Shown: positions 1 through 8,115 of the stretch, in pieces
How the letters are laid out: each line of letters opens with the position of its first letter
Numbering within the stretch: position 1 is the first letter of the stretch
Source: JADLHS01 sp044225555
GTDB lineage: Bacteria > Verrucomicrobiota > Verrucomicrobiia > Limisphaerales > JADLHS01
Direction of reading: 5' to 3'
Assembly: GCA_044225555.1 (NCBI GenBank)
Contig: JBGAIM010000018.1
Coordinates: forward strand, 1-64,000
DNA length: 64,000 nt
Made by a program: the position numbers and the translations under genes
Notes under the pieces: generated by a model
What the model was told of the DNA's origin: nothing
The model's database searches: none
The model's input: only the letters and a program-made list of their open reading frames with translations

Positions 1-44
1 AGTGCGAGCGCTAGGAATGCCGCGCCCAACAAGAGTCGGAGCAA
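1..44 (-). CDS. N-terminus of an unidentified membrane or exported protein, cut by the window start
   Basis: On the minus strand a TTG at 44 opens a frame that runs off the left edge. Its first residues are (M)LRLLLGAAFLALA, a short Leu/Ala-rich hydrophobic stretch typical of a signal peptide or first membrane helix. It lies downstream of the ferredoxin gene on the same strand, after a hairpin repeat. In related redox operons the next gene is often a polyferredoxin membrane protein, but nothing here proves that. Only 14 codons are visible, so both start and identity are tentative. Confidence 0.35.
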   Translation of the reverse strand, partial: MLRLLLGAAFLALA

Positions 45-48
45 TTTT

Positions 49-120
49 CGATTTACGATGTACGATTTACGAGCGCGCACGCTGGAGACGCGTAAATCGT
101 AAATCGCAAATCGTAAATCA
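49..120. repeat. heptamer-based inverted repeat
   Basis: Three near-identical 7-bp units of the type CGATTTA (49-71) face four units of the type TAAATCG (about 92-120) across a 20-bp spacer. The RNA or single strand could fold into a long hairpin with a 7-bp internal period. It sits between the ferredoxin gene and the next minus-strand gene. The same architecture with different unit sequence occurs at 44590-44672, and a one-armed version inside ybeY at 13516-13549. Confidence 0.8.
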
Positions 121-126
121 CTCATG

Positions 127-699
127 TCAGTGGGCGTGTGTGGTCTTCAGCAAATACGGCTGGCTTACGGGCACGCGACGGAAGGCGTCGCCAGGGCAGG
201 TGCGGGCGATGGCGCATTCGTTGCAGTGGACGCAGCGGTCGTGGCGGATTTGTAGAAAGAGCGAGCCGTTGCCGAAACGATTGCAGCCCTCGACGCATTT
301 CGCGCAGCCGATGCAGAGTTTTTCATCAATGGTGTATTCGTAATACGGGTCTTCGACGAAGGTGCGCCTGATGGCGGCAGTAGGACAAAGCTGATTCTCG
401 GCGGCAGTCGTGAGCGCGTTAGGCTCGGGCTCGAAGTAGCCGGTGCAGAGATTGCAGTAACCGCACATTGCGTAGGCGTGAACGCACTTCACGGCGGATT
501 GCTCCAGCACACACTTCGTGGCGCAGTTGCCGCAGCGGACGCATTTTTGCGGATCAATCTGCCAGACCCAATCCTGCGCCTGACTGCGATTGGCCAGCAC
601 GCCGCCGAGTCCCGCGAGTCCAGCAACGCCGAAGATCCGCGCGCCGTTACGCAGGAACGTGCGGCGCGTCGTCGACTCGGGTGTGGGTTTGGGGTTCAC
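127..699 (-). CDS. Tat-exported polyferredoxin (4Fe-4S)
   Basis: A 190-residue protein that should carry electrons in the periplasm. It opens with a twin-arginine signal (RRTFLR at residues 12-17, then an Ala/Gly-rich hydrophobic stretch to about residue 42). Cysteine sets follow: CVRCGNCATKC, a CGYCNLC group, CIGCAKCVEGC and CVHCNECAIARTCP, enough for about four [4Fe-4S] clusters. The start is a GTG at 699; an in-frame stop lies only 10 bases upstream, so this is the only start that keeps the Tat signal. It follows the NHL-propeller gene on the same strand, separated by a 175-bp gap filled by an inverted repeat. This resembles the HybA/DmsB/NrfC class of iron-sulfur electron-transfer subunits. 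No catalytic partner is visible in the window. Confidence 0.85.
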   Translation of the reverse strand: MNPKPTPESTTRRTFLRNGARIFGVAGLAGLGGVLANRSQAQDWVWQIDPQKCVRCGNCATKCVLEQSAVKCVHAYAMCGYCNLCTGYFEPEPNALTTAAENQLCPTAAIRRTFVEDPYYEYTIDEKLCIGCAKCVEGCNRFGNGSLFLQIRHDRCVHCNECAIARTCPGDAFRRVPVSQPYLLKTTHAH

Positions 700-709
700 A
701 AAATGAAAT

Positions 710-871
710 CAACCACGGATGAACAAGGATGGACACGGATTCCTGGGGCAACCGGGGTGAGGGCTTTGGCCCGCTTCAACACTCGGACACGCTGAGCATT
801 CGCGCAGTGAAGCGGCCTAAAGGCCGCGCTCCTTTCCCATCCGTGTTTATCTGTGTTCATCCGTGGTTAAT
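710..871. repeat. composite inverted repeat with nested palindrome
   Basis: The left arm (710-740) contains CCACGGATGAACA and the right arm (836-871) its near complement TGTTCATCCGTGG, each built from ACGGAT-type units about 10 bp apart. Between them, at 812-827, is a tight hairpin: 7-bp stem GCGGCCT/AGGCCGC with a 2-base loop. The element fills nearly the whole gap between the NHL-propeller and ferredoxin genes. It looks like a REP/MITE-like intergenic element. It could act in transcript processing, but nothing shows that directly. Confidence 0.75.
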
Positions 872-874
872 CTT

Positions 875-1888
875 TCAGGCCGTTTTCTGCATCACGCGCA
901 CGTCGCCGGTGACGATATCCAAAATGTAGATGCGGCCTTGTGAATCCACCGCGGCGTCGAGTCCGCCGGCGGTGCAATCTGACGGACCACAGGCGCGGGC
1001 GTTTTCGGAAAAGGTTTCCACGCCGGCGACCACCGACTCGAATTCGCCGGTGGCGCTGTAAACTTTCACGCGCGGCAGTCCCTTTTCGCAGGTCACATAT
1101 TTGCCATCGGGCAGCAAGGTGAAGTTGATTGGATTGCAGCAACCGCAGAAGCCGGTGATGCCCATCGCCGTCACGCCCCAGGAGCCTTCAAAGTCGCCGT
1201 CCGGTGTGTAGAGTTCCATGCGATGACGGCCCGGATTGTTCACGCGCAGCAAACCGTCGTGGGCGATCTCCACATCGAAGAACGGACTGGGAATAATGAA
1301 GCCGGGGACGTTGCGCTCCTTATCTTTCTCACCGATGCGACGGACGAGTTTGCCGGATTTGTCGTAGCGCAGGATGGCGCGATTGCCGGCATCGGCGACG
1401 AACACTTCGTTTTCGCTGACGGCAATCCCTGTTAGCCACGGCTTCTTTCCTGGCGAATCCCAGACTGCTTTGCGTTGGCCCTTCGCGTCAAAGACTTCGA
1501 CGTGGTCGCGCAGGCCGAGATAGATCGTGCCGTCTTTGGCAACCCCGCAACAACGGGTCGGCTCGGTTGCGGCGATTTCAAGTTTGCTCGCGCCGGACGA
1601 ATCATGCGCTGTCAGATAGTTGCCGGAACAAACGTAAAGTGTGTCGTCCACGCCGATGGCGATTCGTTTCGCCTCCGCGTGTGGCGCCTTCCAGCGGGAC
1701 TTTTCTTCGTAGGCGATCAGCTTGGGATCGGTGACTTGGAGATGCGAGACGTCGTAGGCGAATGGGTTCTTCGAGCCTTTGTCCTGGGCATTGAGCCGTT
1801 GCGAAGCGATCAACTTGAGGACGGCCATGGTGCCGGCGGCTTGACCAAAGAATTCGCGGCGCGAGGAAAGATCAAATTCACGTTTCAT
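875..1888 (-). CDS. Tat-exported NHL-repeat beta-propeller protein
   Basis: A 337-residue exported protein. The N-terminus has a Tat-like SRREFF motif (residues 9-14) and a hydrophobic segment before residue 35. The rest consists of repeated strands such as 'DDTLYVCSGN', 'KDGTIYLGL', 'ENEVFVADAGNRAILRYD' and 'SQGRIYILDIVTGDV', the pattern of six-bladed NHL propellers. Cysteines are unusually frequent for this fold (TRCCG, CGCCNP, ACGPSDC), suggesting metal or Fe-S contact or disulfides. The ATG at 1888 overlaps the stop of the upstream miniprotein gene by four bases (ATGA), so the two are translationally coupled. It probably partners the polyferredoxin; no substrate can be inferred. Confidence 0.8.
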   Translation of the reverse strand: MKREFDLSSRREFFGQAAGTMAVLKLIASQRLNAQDKGSKNPFAYDVSHLQVTDPKLIAYEEKSRWKAPHAEAKRIAIGVDDTLYVCSGNYLTAHDSSGASKLEIAATEPTRCCGVAKDGTIYLGLRDHVEVFDAKGQRKAVWDSPGKKPWLTGIAVSENEVFVADAGNRAILRYDKSGKLVRRIGEKDKERNVPGFIIPSPFFDVEIAHDGLLRVNNPGRHRMELYTPDGDFEGSWGVTAMGITGFCGCCNPINFTLLPDGKYVTCEKGLPRVKVYSATGEFESVVAGVETFSENARACGPSDCTAGGLDAAVDSQGRIYILDIVTGDVRVMQKTA

Positions 1889-2139
1889 GAAATGCCTCCG
1901 CGTTTGGCTTGTTTCGCCGACAGCGCCTGGGGCAGGCCGCAGTCAGTGTAGGCGGTGCAGCCGCCACAGATGCCCTGGTTGATGCACGTCTGGCCGGATA
2001 GTTTGCCGCCGCTGCGTTGGAAGAGAGTCGCCGACACCGCCGCCAATCCGGTGAGCACCGCATACCGGAAACCATCGCGCATAAATTCGCGGCGGCTGGG
2101 GCCGCGATGCTGGTCGGCTTCGTTCATGGCGCAAAGCAA
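1885..2139 (-). CDS. small Cys-rich Tat-signal protein
   Basis: An 84-residue protein with a Tat motif (SRREFMRDG) and a hydrophobic stretch (YAVLTGLAAVSATLF), followed by a short tail holding CINQGICGGCTAYTDC. The four cysteines are spaced C-x5-C-x2-C-x5-C and could bind a metal or Fe-S cluster. The TTG start at 2139 has a good Shine-Dalgarno (GGGAGG about 4 bases upstream). An ATG four codons later (2127) is an alternative but sits farther from that site. It overlaps the NHL gene by ATGA. It looks like a dedicated small partner of the redox operon; I do not recognise a named family. Confidence 0.75.
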   Translation of the reverse strand: MLCAMNEADQHRGPSRREFMRDGFRYAVLTGLAAVSATLFQRSGGKLSGQTCINQGICGGCTAYTDCGLPQALSAKQAKRGGIS

Positions 2140-2277
2140 TACGCCTCCCTCGCCTCAACCCTGCGTCCCGCGTATTGTCTCAATTGACTGCCAAAACCCT
2201 AAGCGCCCGGCGCGCGGCGGGCTCGCATTAGATTGGTAAAAGCTGTGCATTTATTGCCGCAGCACAGCCAAGGAAAG

Positions 2278-3711
2278 CTACTTGGTGGTTACCTCAAGGC
2301 AGATCAGGCGGGTGAGGTCGCGTGCGATCAGACGGCCGTTGGCAATTGCCAGCGGCGCCCAGGACTCGCGTCCGGTGAGAACTTGCGCCTCGCCGAGAAG
2401 ATTGAAACGAGCCGGAGAAGCCTCCATCAAACGCAACTTGCCGGCATCGTTCATCGCAAAGATCAAATCTCCGGCGATGAGAAATCCGCCCAGGCCAAAG
2501 GTTTCGCCGGAGCCGCTCGCCCAAACCACCTTGCCACTGAGATCGAGACAAACGAAGCGGCCGTCAGCTCGCGCGCCGTAGAGATGGCCGTCTTTCAGGA
2601 TTGGCGTGTGCTGGGTGGCGCCAAATACCTCGGGCGCCAGCTTGAAGAGAGTTTTGGGCGCAAGTTTCCCATCCTGCTCCTGCAATTGAAGCATCAAACT
2701 TCCGGCGCCGTAGCCGCCGGTCAAAAAGATTTTTCCGTCCGGCAATGGCACGGGCGAAGGCACGGTGGCGATGCCGATCTTCCAATCGGTGGTTTCCCAA
2801 AGCAGCGTGCCATCCTTCGCGTCCACACCGACGACGCCTTTGTTGGCGCAATAGACGTACTGGCGATGGCCGGCGAAATCCATCGGCATGATGCTGGAGT
2901 GGGTCATCTTCCAGTCGTGCGGGTTGGGCGCCTGCCAGAGCGGTTTGCCGGTGGCGAGGTCAAGCGCTAGGAGGAGCGCGCTCTTGCCCCCGGGTGCGAG
3001 AATGACTTTGTCGCCGTCCACCAGCGGACATTGGCCGGCATACCATTCAGGCACAGTGGCGCCGAATTCACGCACCAGGCTCACACTCCACTTGAGTTCT
3101 CCGCTGGTCGAATCGAGGCAGAACACATTGCATTTGGAGTCGAGCGCGACAACGTATTTGTCCGTAATCGTGGGAACGGTCCGCGTCATGCCGTGGTTGC
3201 GTTTGATCGTGAGTGGGTAGGTGTAGCGCCAGATTTCCTGGCTGTCGGCGAGGGAAAGACATCGCAGCGCGCTTTGCTTGGCGTCGCGATCGTAGTCGAG
3301 GAGGTAAAACCGTCCGTTGCCGATGGCCACGCCAGCGTAGCCTTCGCCGACGTCGAGCGCCCAGAGTTCACGCGGCGGTGTAGTTTTCCAGTCGCGCGAA
3401 AGACTTGTAGAGTTGGTGGAGATTCCGTCGCGATTCGGTCCGCGGAATTGCGGCCACGAGCCGGGCAGGGGACTCGGCTGTCCGGGACCGGAAACAAGTT
3501 TTCCTGCCAGGACCGGATTGCTTCCGCCGGATTCGCCACCGGGCGCGGCGTCCGTGCCAGGAACGCGAAGTTTCAACGCGCTATTTGCACGCGGCCACGC
3601 CCAGATGGCGAATGCCAAGAGGGCGACAACGGCAAGCGCCGCCGAAAGCGCATTAGCATATCGGGACCATTTCATTCCGGCGCAAACGCACGGAGCGTTG
3701 TGCGTAGTCAC
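2278..3711 (-). CDS. PQQ-like (BamB/quinoprotein-type) beta-propeller protein
   Basis: A 477-residue membrane-anchored or exported protein. A single hydrophobic helix (about residues 20-45, ALAVVALLAFAIWAW) precedes a propeller that begins with SWPQFRGPNRDGIS, the usual opening of verrucomicrobial PQQ-like proteins. Repeated strands of the type 'GNGRFYLLDYD', 'DKYVVALDSKCNVFCLDSTSGELKW', 'YVYCANKGVVGVDAKDGTLLW' match PQQ-enzyme repeats. There is no sign of the catalytic residues of a true quinoprotein dehydrogenase, so a scaffold or electron-transfer role is more likely. The GTG at 3711 has GGAG a few bases upstream; an ATG at 3675 just before the helix is an alternative. It precedes the Tat redox genes on the same strand. 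Confidence 0.8.
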   Translation of the reverse strand: MTTHNAPCVCAGMKWSRYANALSAALAVVALLAFAIWAWPRANSALKLRVPGTDAAPGGESGGSNPVLAGKLVSGPGQPSPLPGSWPQFRGPNRDGISTNSTSLSRDWKTTPPRELWALDVGEGYAGVAIGNGRFYLLDYDRDAKQSALRCLSLADSQEIWRYTYPLTIKRNHGMTRTVPTITDKYVVALDSKCNVFCLDSTSGELKWSVSLVREFGATVPEWYAGQCPLVDGDKVILAPGGKSALLLALDLATGKPLWQAPNPHDWKMTHSSIMPMDFAGHRQYVYCANKGVVGVDAKDGTLLWETTDWKIGIATVPSPVPLPDGKIFLTGGYGAGSLMLQLQEQDGKLAPKTLFKLAPEVFGATQHTPILKDGHLYGARADGRFVCLDLSGKVVWASGSGETFGLGGFLIAGDLIFAMNDAGKLRLMEASPARFNLLGEAQVLTGRESWAPLAIANGRLIARDLTRLICLEVTTK

Positions 3712-3791
3712 TCTGTCTCCAAGCCGCTTTGGCGGCTACGCCGTTTTTGTTCGGAAGTATTCGCCCGTTGCGAAGTTGCGCGAACGGGCGG
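3712..3791. repeat. two short inverted repeats between genes
   Basis: The gap between the prolyl oligopeptidase stop and the PQQ-propeller start holds AGCCGC/GCGGCT (3722-3737, 4-base loop) and CGCCCGTT/AACGGGCG (3762-3790, 13-base loop). Neither is followed by a T-run on the minus strand, so neither is a canonical intrinsic terminator for the peptidase transcript. They may still mark a transcript boundary. Confidence 0.45.
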
Positions 3792-5822
3792 CTATTTAGA
3801 GCCAGTCAGGGGCGGCAAGCTGGGATTCATGTGGAGAGTCTTGACGAGAAAGGCCATTTTGTCGGCGGCTTCGTCAATGATCTTGGAAGTGGGTTTGCCC
3901 GCGCCGTGACCGGCTTTGGTCTCGATGCGGATGAGTGTGGGCGCGGGGCCGGCTTGCGCGGCCTGGAGGGCGGCGGCGAATTTGAAACTGTGCGCGGGGA
4001 CGACGCGGTCATCATGGTCGCCGGTCGTGACCATTGTGGCCGGATATTTGGTGCCAGGTCGGATGTTGTGCAAGGGTGAATAGGCGCGAAGGGCCTTGAA
4101 CTCGTCGCTGTTTTCGGGCGAGCCATAGTCGCTGGTCCATGCCCAGCCGATGGTAAATTTGCTGAAGCGCAGCATGTCCATCACGCCCACCGCGGGAAGA
4201 CAGGCGGCGAACAAATCCGGTCGTTGCGTTTCGCACGCGCCGACGAGGAGGCCGCCGTTGCTGCCGCCGGAGATGGCGAGTTTTTTCGACGAGGTGTATT
4301 TGTTGGCAATGAGCCATTCTCCAGCGGAGATAAAATCATCGAAGACGTTTTGTTTGCGCAGCTTCATGCCGCCTTGATGCCAGTCTTCGCCGTATTCGCC
4401 GCCGCCGCGCAAATTGGGCACGGCATAAACACCGCCCATTTCCATCCAGACGAGATTGGCTTTGCTGGCGTAGAACACCTGCTTGGTTTCGTAATTGGCG
4501 GGATTGAAATCAACCTTGGGTTCGCGGAAGACCTCGCTGGTGCGCTTGGCAAGATCGTAGCGATAGATGGTTCCGGGGGCGGTGTAGCTGGTGAACGAAT
4601 AGAACGTCTCGGTGTCCTTGCGCTTCCCGCCAAACCCGCCGACGCTGCCGATGCCCGGCAGTTGAATTTCGTGCAGAAAGGTTCCATCGAGAGAAAAGAC
4701 TTTCACTTGACTGTGGGCATCCTTGAGAAAAGTGCAGACGAAGGAGTTGTTCAGTGTGGCGACGCCGGTGAGCGTTTCCGCCGCTTGCGGGATGAGTTCC
4801 CGCCAGTTCTCACGTTGGGGTTTGGTGATGTCAATGGCGATGAGCCGACCGCGTGAGGCTTTCAGATCGGTGCGAAACCAAAACACGGGGCCGTCGTTGT
4901 CAACGAAGTCATAGAGCGCGTCGAACTCATTCAGCAACTCGACCACGGGCGCATCCGGTTGCGTGAGGTCTTGATAGAAGACGCGGTTTTGCGGCGCGGT
5001 ACCCTGGCTGACGTTGATGATGAGATAATGTCCGTCTTCGGTGACCTGGCCGCCGAAGCCCCAATCCTTATGGTCGGGCCGCTGATAAACCAGTTTGTCC
5101 TGAGCCTGGGGAGTGCCGAGGCGATGATAAAAAAGTTTCTGGAAGTAATTCACGCGGGTCATTTTTTCCGCCTCGGTGGGTTCGTCGTAACGACTGTAAT
5201 AAAACCCACGGCTGTCCTTGGTCCAGGAGGCGCTCGAAAACTTTACCCACTTCAAATGGTCGTCGAGGTCCTTGCCCGTCTCAATGTCGCGCACCTTCCA
5301 TTCCTGCCAGTCCGAACCGGAGCCGGATAAACCGTAGGCCAACAGATTCCCATTATCGCTGGGGGACAGACCGGCGAGAGCCACGGTGCCGTCGGTAGAA
5401 AGCTTGTTCGGGTCGAGCAAGACCTTGGGCTCGCTGCCGAGCGCCGGCAGGGTGTAAAAGACGCTCTGGTTTTGCAGACCGTCGTTCTTGCTGTAGAAGT
5501 AGCGACCGCCTTCCTTGAACGGGACGCCGTACCGTTCGTAGTTCCAAAGCTTGGTGAGGCGCTGCTTGATGGCGTCGCGCTGCGGGATTTGAGCGAGATA
5601 GTCGAAGGTGACTTTGTTCTGCGCTTCGACCCACGCCTTGGTCTCGGCGGAATTATCATCTTCCAACCAGCGATAAGGATCGACCACGGTGACGCCGTGG
5701 TAAACGTCCACCTGATTCGTGGAGCGCGCGGCGGGGTACTGGAGATGAGCCTTGTGTTGCGCGCAACCGAGCAGCACCAGACCGAGAACCAGAGAGGAAA
5801 ACAGGGAGATTTGCGTTTTCAT
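3792..5822 (-). CDS. prolyl oligopeptidase family (S9A) lipoprotein
   Basis: A 676-residue serine peptidase that cleaves short proline-containing peptides, here probably outside the cytoplasm. The chosen ATG at 5822 gives a lipoprotein signal (hydrophobic stretch ending LVLLGC, Cys about residue 20). An N-terminal beta-propeller follows, beginning with the typical DPYRWLEDD. The C-terminal alpha/beta-hydrolase domain has the nucleophile in GGSNGG (Ser521), the acid in GDHDDRVVP and the histidine in KAGHG. The frame stays open upstream to 6260, but that part lies antisense-in-register within the next gene and lacks signal or homology features. Only 35 bases separate it from the second S9 peptidase, so they are likely co-transcribed. 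Confidence 0.92.
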   Translation of the reverse strand: MKTQISLFSSLVLGLVLLGCAQHKAHLQYPAARSTNQVDVYHGVTVVDPYRWLEDDNSAETKAWVEAQNKVTFDYLAQIPQRDAIKQRLTKLWNYERYGVPFKEGGRYFYSKNDGLQNQSVFYTLPALGSEPKVLLDPNKLSTDGTVALAGLSPSDNGNLLAYGLSGSGSDWQEWKVRDIETGKDLDDHLKWVKFSSASWTKDSRGFYYSRYDEPTEAEKMTRVNYFQKLFYHRLGTPQAQDKLVYQRPDHKDWGFGGQVTEDGHYLIINVSQGTAPQNRVFYQDLTQPDAPVVELLNEFDALYDFVDNDGPVFWFRTDLKASRGRLIAIDITKPQRENWRELIPQAAETLTGVATLNNSFVCTFLKDAHSQVKVFSLDGTFLHEIQLPGIGSVGGFGGKRKDTETFYSFTSYTAPGTIYRYDLAKRTSEVFREPKVDFNPANYETKQVFYASKANLVWMEMGGVYAVPNLRGGGEYGEDWHQGGMKLRKQNVFDDFISAGEWLIANKYTSSKKLAISGGSNGGLLVGACETQRPDLFAACLPAVGVMDMLRFSKFTIGWAWTSDYGSPENSDEFKALRAYSPLHNIRPGTKYPATMVTTGDHDDRVVPAHSFKFAAALQAAQAGPAPTLIRIETKAGHGAGKPTSKIIDEAADKMAFLVKTLHMNPSLPPLTGSK

Positions 5823-5857
5823 GCTTGAGTGGATTGGAAATGAAATTCGGGTTGAGC

Positions 5858-7780
5858 TTAGTTTAACAAGTGTTCGCGGAAGAACTGAATCGTGCTGACG
5901 AATTGGAAGTCCACATTCTTTTTCTTCTGGAAACCGTGGCCTTCGTCCTTGGCCATGAGATACCAGACCTTGCCACCGCGGTCGCGGATGGCTTTGGCCA
6001 TTTGCTCGGCTTCGGTCACCGGCACGCGCGGGTCGTTCAAGCCCTGCACGATGAACAGCGGCTTGCCGATCTTGGCCACGTTGTTTAGGGGCGCCATTTG
6101 CGCCATGAACTCCGCCATCTTGGGATCGCGTTCGTCGCCGTATTCCACGCGGCGCAGGTCGCGGCGGTATTCCTGCGTGTTTTTGAGGAACGTCAGGAAG
6201 CTGGAGATGCCCACGATATCCACGCCGCAGCGGAGGCGGTCGCTGAAGTGCGTCATGCACGCCAGCGTCATGTAGCCGCCGTAACTGCCGCCCGTGACGG
6301 CGATTCGCCCGGCATCAATCCCCGCATCGTGCCCGGCCCAGTCGAGGAATGCGCCGATGTCCTTCACGGAATCCTCGCGCTTGAAACCGTTGTCGAGCGT
6401 GAGAAACGTTTTGCCGTAGCCGCTCGAGCCGCGGACGTTTGGGAGCAACAACGCCACGCCGAGTTCGTCGAGGTAATAGTTGTTGCGACCGAGAAAATTC
6501 GGGCGCGACTGCGATTCCGGTCCGCCGTGAATGTTGATGATGAGCGGGCGCTTGCCGGGAAATTTTTTCGGATCGGGGCGATAGAGAAAGCCGGAAATCG
6601 TCAGCCCATCGAAGCTCTTGATACGAACCAGTTCCGGCTCGGCAAAATTATCCGTGGGCAGGCCGCCGGTCTCGCTTTCGGTCCAGCGATCGAGCTTGCC
6701 GGACTTCACGTCATACGAATAGACATCCGCCGCCGAGCGCGCGGAAGTAAAGTTGAAGGCGATCTCGCGACCGTTCTCGTGCCACGACACGCCCGAGGGA
6801 ATACCCAGCGGCAATTTCGGCGCACGCAGTTCCTTGCCGGACTTCACGTCAGCCAGGTGAATCTTGCCCACCCCATCTTCGTTCGTGATGAACGCGATTG
6901 TCTTGCCGTCCGGTGAAAGGTCGAAGCTCGAAACATCCCACTTGATGTTGCCGGTGAGCACGCGGAGGGCTTTCGTCTTTAAATCCATCTGCGTGAGGCG
7001 TTGGAATTCCGAGCCGTCGTCGCTGGTGAAGAAGATGGATTTGCCGTCCTTGGCGAACCGCGCGTCGCTGTAGGCCACGGAGGTTTCCTTGTCCGGCGTA
7101 AGCAATTCCTTCGTGCCCGTTTTGACTTCGAGCAGATACAGCCGGCTTTTGTTGATCGAAATCTCTTCGAGCAGCAGCAGCTTCGATTTGTCCTCGGACC
7201 AATCCGTCGCGGCCCAACCACCACCGGACATTTCAGTGACGAGCCGGTTGCTCGACGGTTCGGCGGGATTCATCACGTAGATGTCGTAGTCGCGACCGTT
7301 ACGGCGCGTGGAGGTGTAGGCGATGAGTTCGCCATCGCTGGTCATCGCGCCGCCTTCGTTGCGCGACTTGCCATCGGTGAGAAGCGTGATGCGGCCGGTC
7401 GCCGGATCGAGCCGGTAAAACTGGTAGAATTCACCGCCGCCCGTGTCCTGCGAGAACAGGATGTAACGCCCGTGCTTGCGTTGCCAACTCCCGCCGCGCG
7501 CCGGCTCGGGCGTGAATGTGAGCTGCCGGCGCGCGCCACCGGGCACGCGGACTTCGTGCAATTGGTTCGCGTCGGCAAAGCGCGTGGTGATGAGCAGCTC
7601 GCGCTTCACCGGATGCCAACTGCTGAACGCGGCGGCGCGAAATTCCAGATAGCGCCCGACGTCGGCTTTCAGCTCTTTGGGTGCGGCGGGGATGCCTTCC
7701 ACGACCAAATTTTCCGGGACTTGGGCAACCGCGGTGGTGGCGATCATGACCACGAGTCCAAAAGCGAGGGGATATTTCAT
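5858..7780 (-). CDS. S9 family peptidase (dipeptidyl/acylaminoacyl-peptidase type)
   Basis: A 640-residue exported serine peptidase. A Sec-type signal peptide (MKYPLAFGLVVMIATTAVAQ) is followed by a WD40/TolB-like propeller with repeats such as 'DGELIAYTSTRRNGRDYDIYVMN' and 'DGKTIAFITNEDG'. The catalytic domain starts near residue 400 and carries the nucleophile in GGSYGGYM (Ser499), the acid in QGLNDPRVP and the histidine in DEGHGF. Length and domain order match DPP/AAP-type S9 enzymes. It is the upstream member of a two-gene peptidase operon. Substrate is likely short peptides, but exact specificity cannot be read from sequence. Confidence 0.9.
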   Translation of the reverse strand: MKYPLAFGLVVMIATTAVAQVPENLVVEGIPAAPKELKADVGRYLEFRAAAFSSWHPVKRELLITTRFADANQLHEVRVPGGARRQLTFTPEPARGGSWQRKHGRYILFSQDTGGGEFYQFYRLDPATGRITLLTDGKSRNEGGAMTSDGELIAYTSTRRNGRDYDIYVMNPAEPSSNRLVTEMSGGGWAATDWSEDKSKLLLLEEISINKSRLYLLEVKTGTKELLTPDKETSVAYSDARFAKDGKSIFFTSDDGSEFQRLTQMDLKTKALRVLTGNIKWDVSSFDLSPDGKTIAFITNEDGVGKIHLADVKSGKELRAPKLPLGIPSGVSWHENGREIAFNFTSARSAADVYSYDVKSGKLDRWTESETGGLPTDNFAEPELVRIKSFDGLTISGFLYRPDPKKFPGKRPLIINIHGGPESQSRPNFLGRNNYYLDELGVALLLPNVRGSSGYGKTFLTLDNGFKREDSVKDIGAFLDWAGHDAGIDAGRIAVTGGSYGGYMTLACMTHFSDRLRCGVDIVGISSFLTFLKNTQEYRRDLRRVEYGDERDPKMAEFMAQMAPLNNVAKIGKPLFIVQGLNDPRVPVTEAEQMAKAIRDRGGKVWYLMAKDEGHGFQKKKNVDFQFVSTIQFFREHLLN

Positions 7781-8115
7781 ATTCAGAATTCGCGGTCATT
7801 GTTTTCAGAAATCCAGGTGAGGGGCAACGCAGAAGATGACGTCGGTTGCGGAAGGGCTGGCTGCGAATGATCTCCGTTTTTCTGTCTTGAACCCGCACGC
7901 GCTGTCTTGAATCGGGTCAACGTGCATTCCCTGCAAGCGCCGTTGCGGAATCTGCTTGGTGCCGTCGCGCAGCAGTTCATCTGAAATTCCGGATAACACT
8001 TTGCCGGAAGCGAATCGTTTGTCTCACCGCAGGCGATTGGTGTTGAACGTGCTAAAAGGCGCCCGACTCGTGTTTTGTTCCGCACGCAGCAACTGTGTTT
8101 GGACTCGGTCGAGCT
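7781..8115. other. divergent intergenic region
   Basis: About 335 bases between the peptidase operon (minus) and the hybrid histidine kinase (plus). No convincing gene, RNA or terminator is seen. Its only structured element is the exact 10-bp direct repeat at 7882-7911. Promoters for both directions must lie here or nearby, but no clear -35/-10 pair stands out. Confidence 0.6.
7882..7911. promoter_or_regulatory. 10-bp direct repeat with 20-bp period, possible regulator site
   Basis: CTGTCTTGAA occurs exactly twice (7882-7891 and 7902-7911) with 10 bases between, so the copies are two helical turns apart on the same DNA face. That geometry suits a head-to-tail dimer such as many response regulators. 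It lies about 100 bp upstream of the peptidase start and about 205 bp upstream of the kinase start. The binding protein is unknown. Confidence 0.35.

Noticed and set aside
5823..6260. Possible longer N-terminus of the prolyl oligopeptidase
   Set aside because: The extension lies inside the neighbouring peptidase gene in another frame and lacks a signal; the lipoprotein signal at 5822 defines the start.
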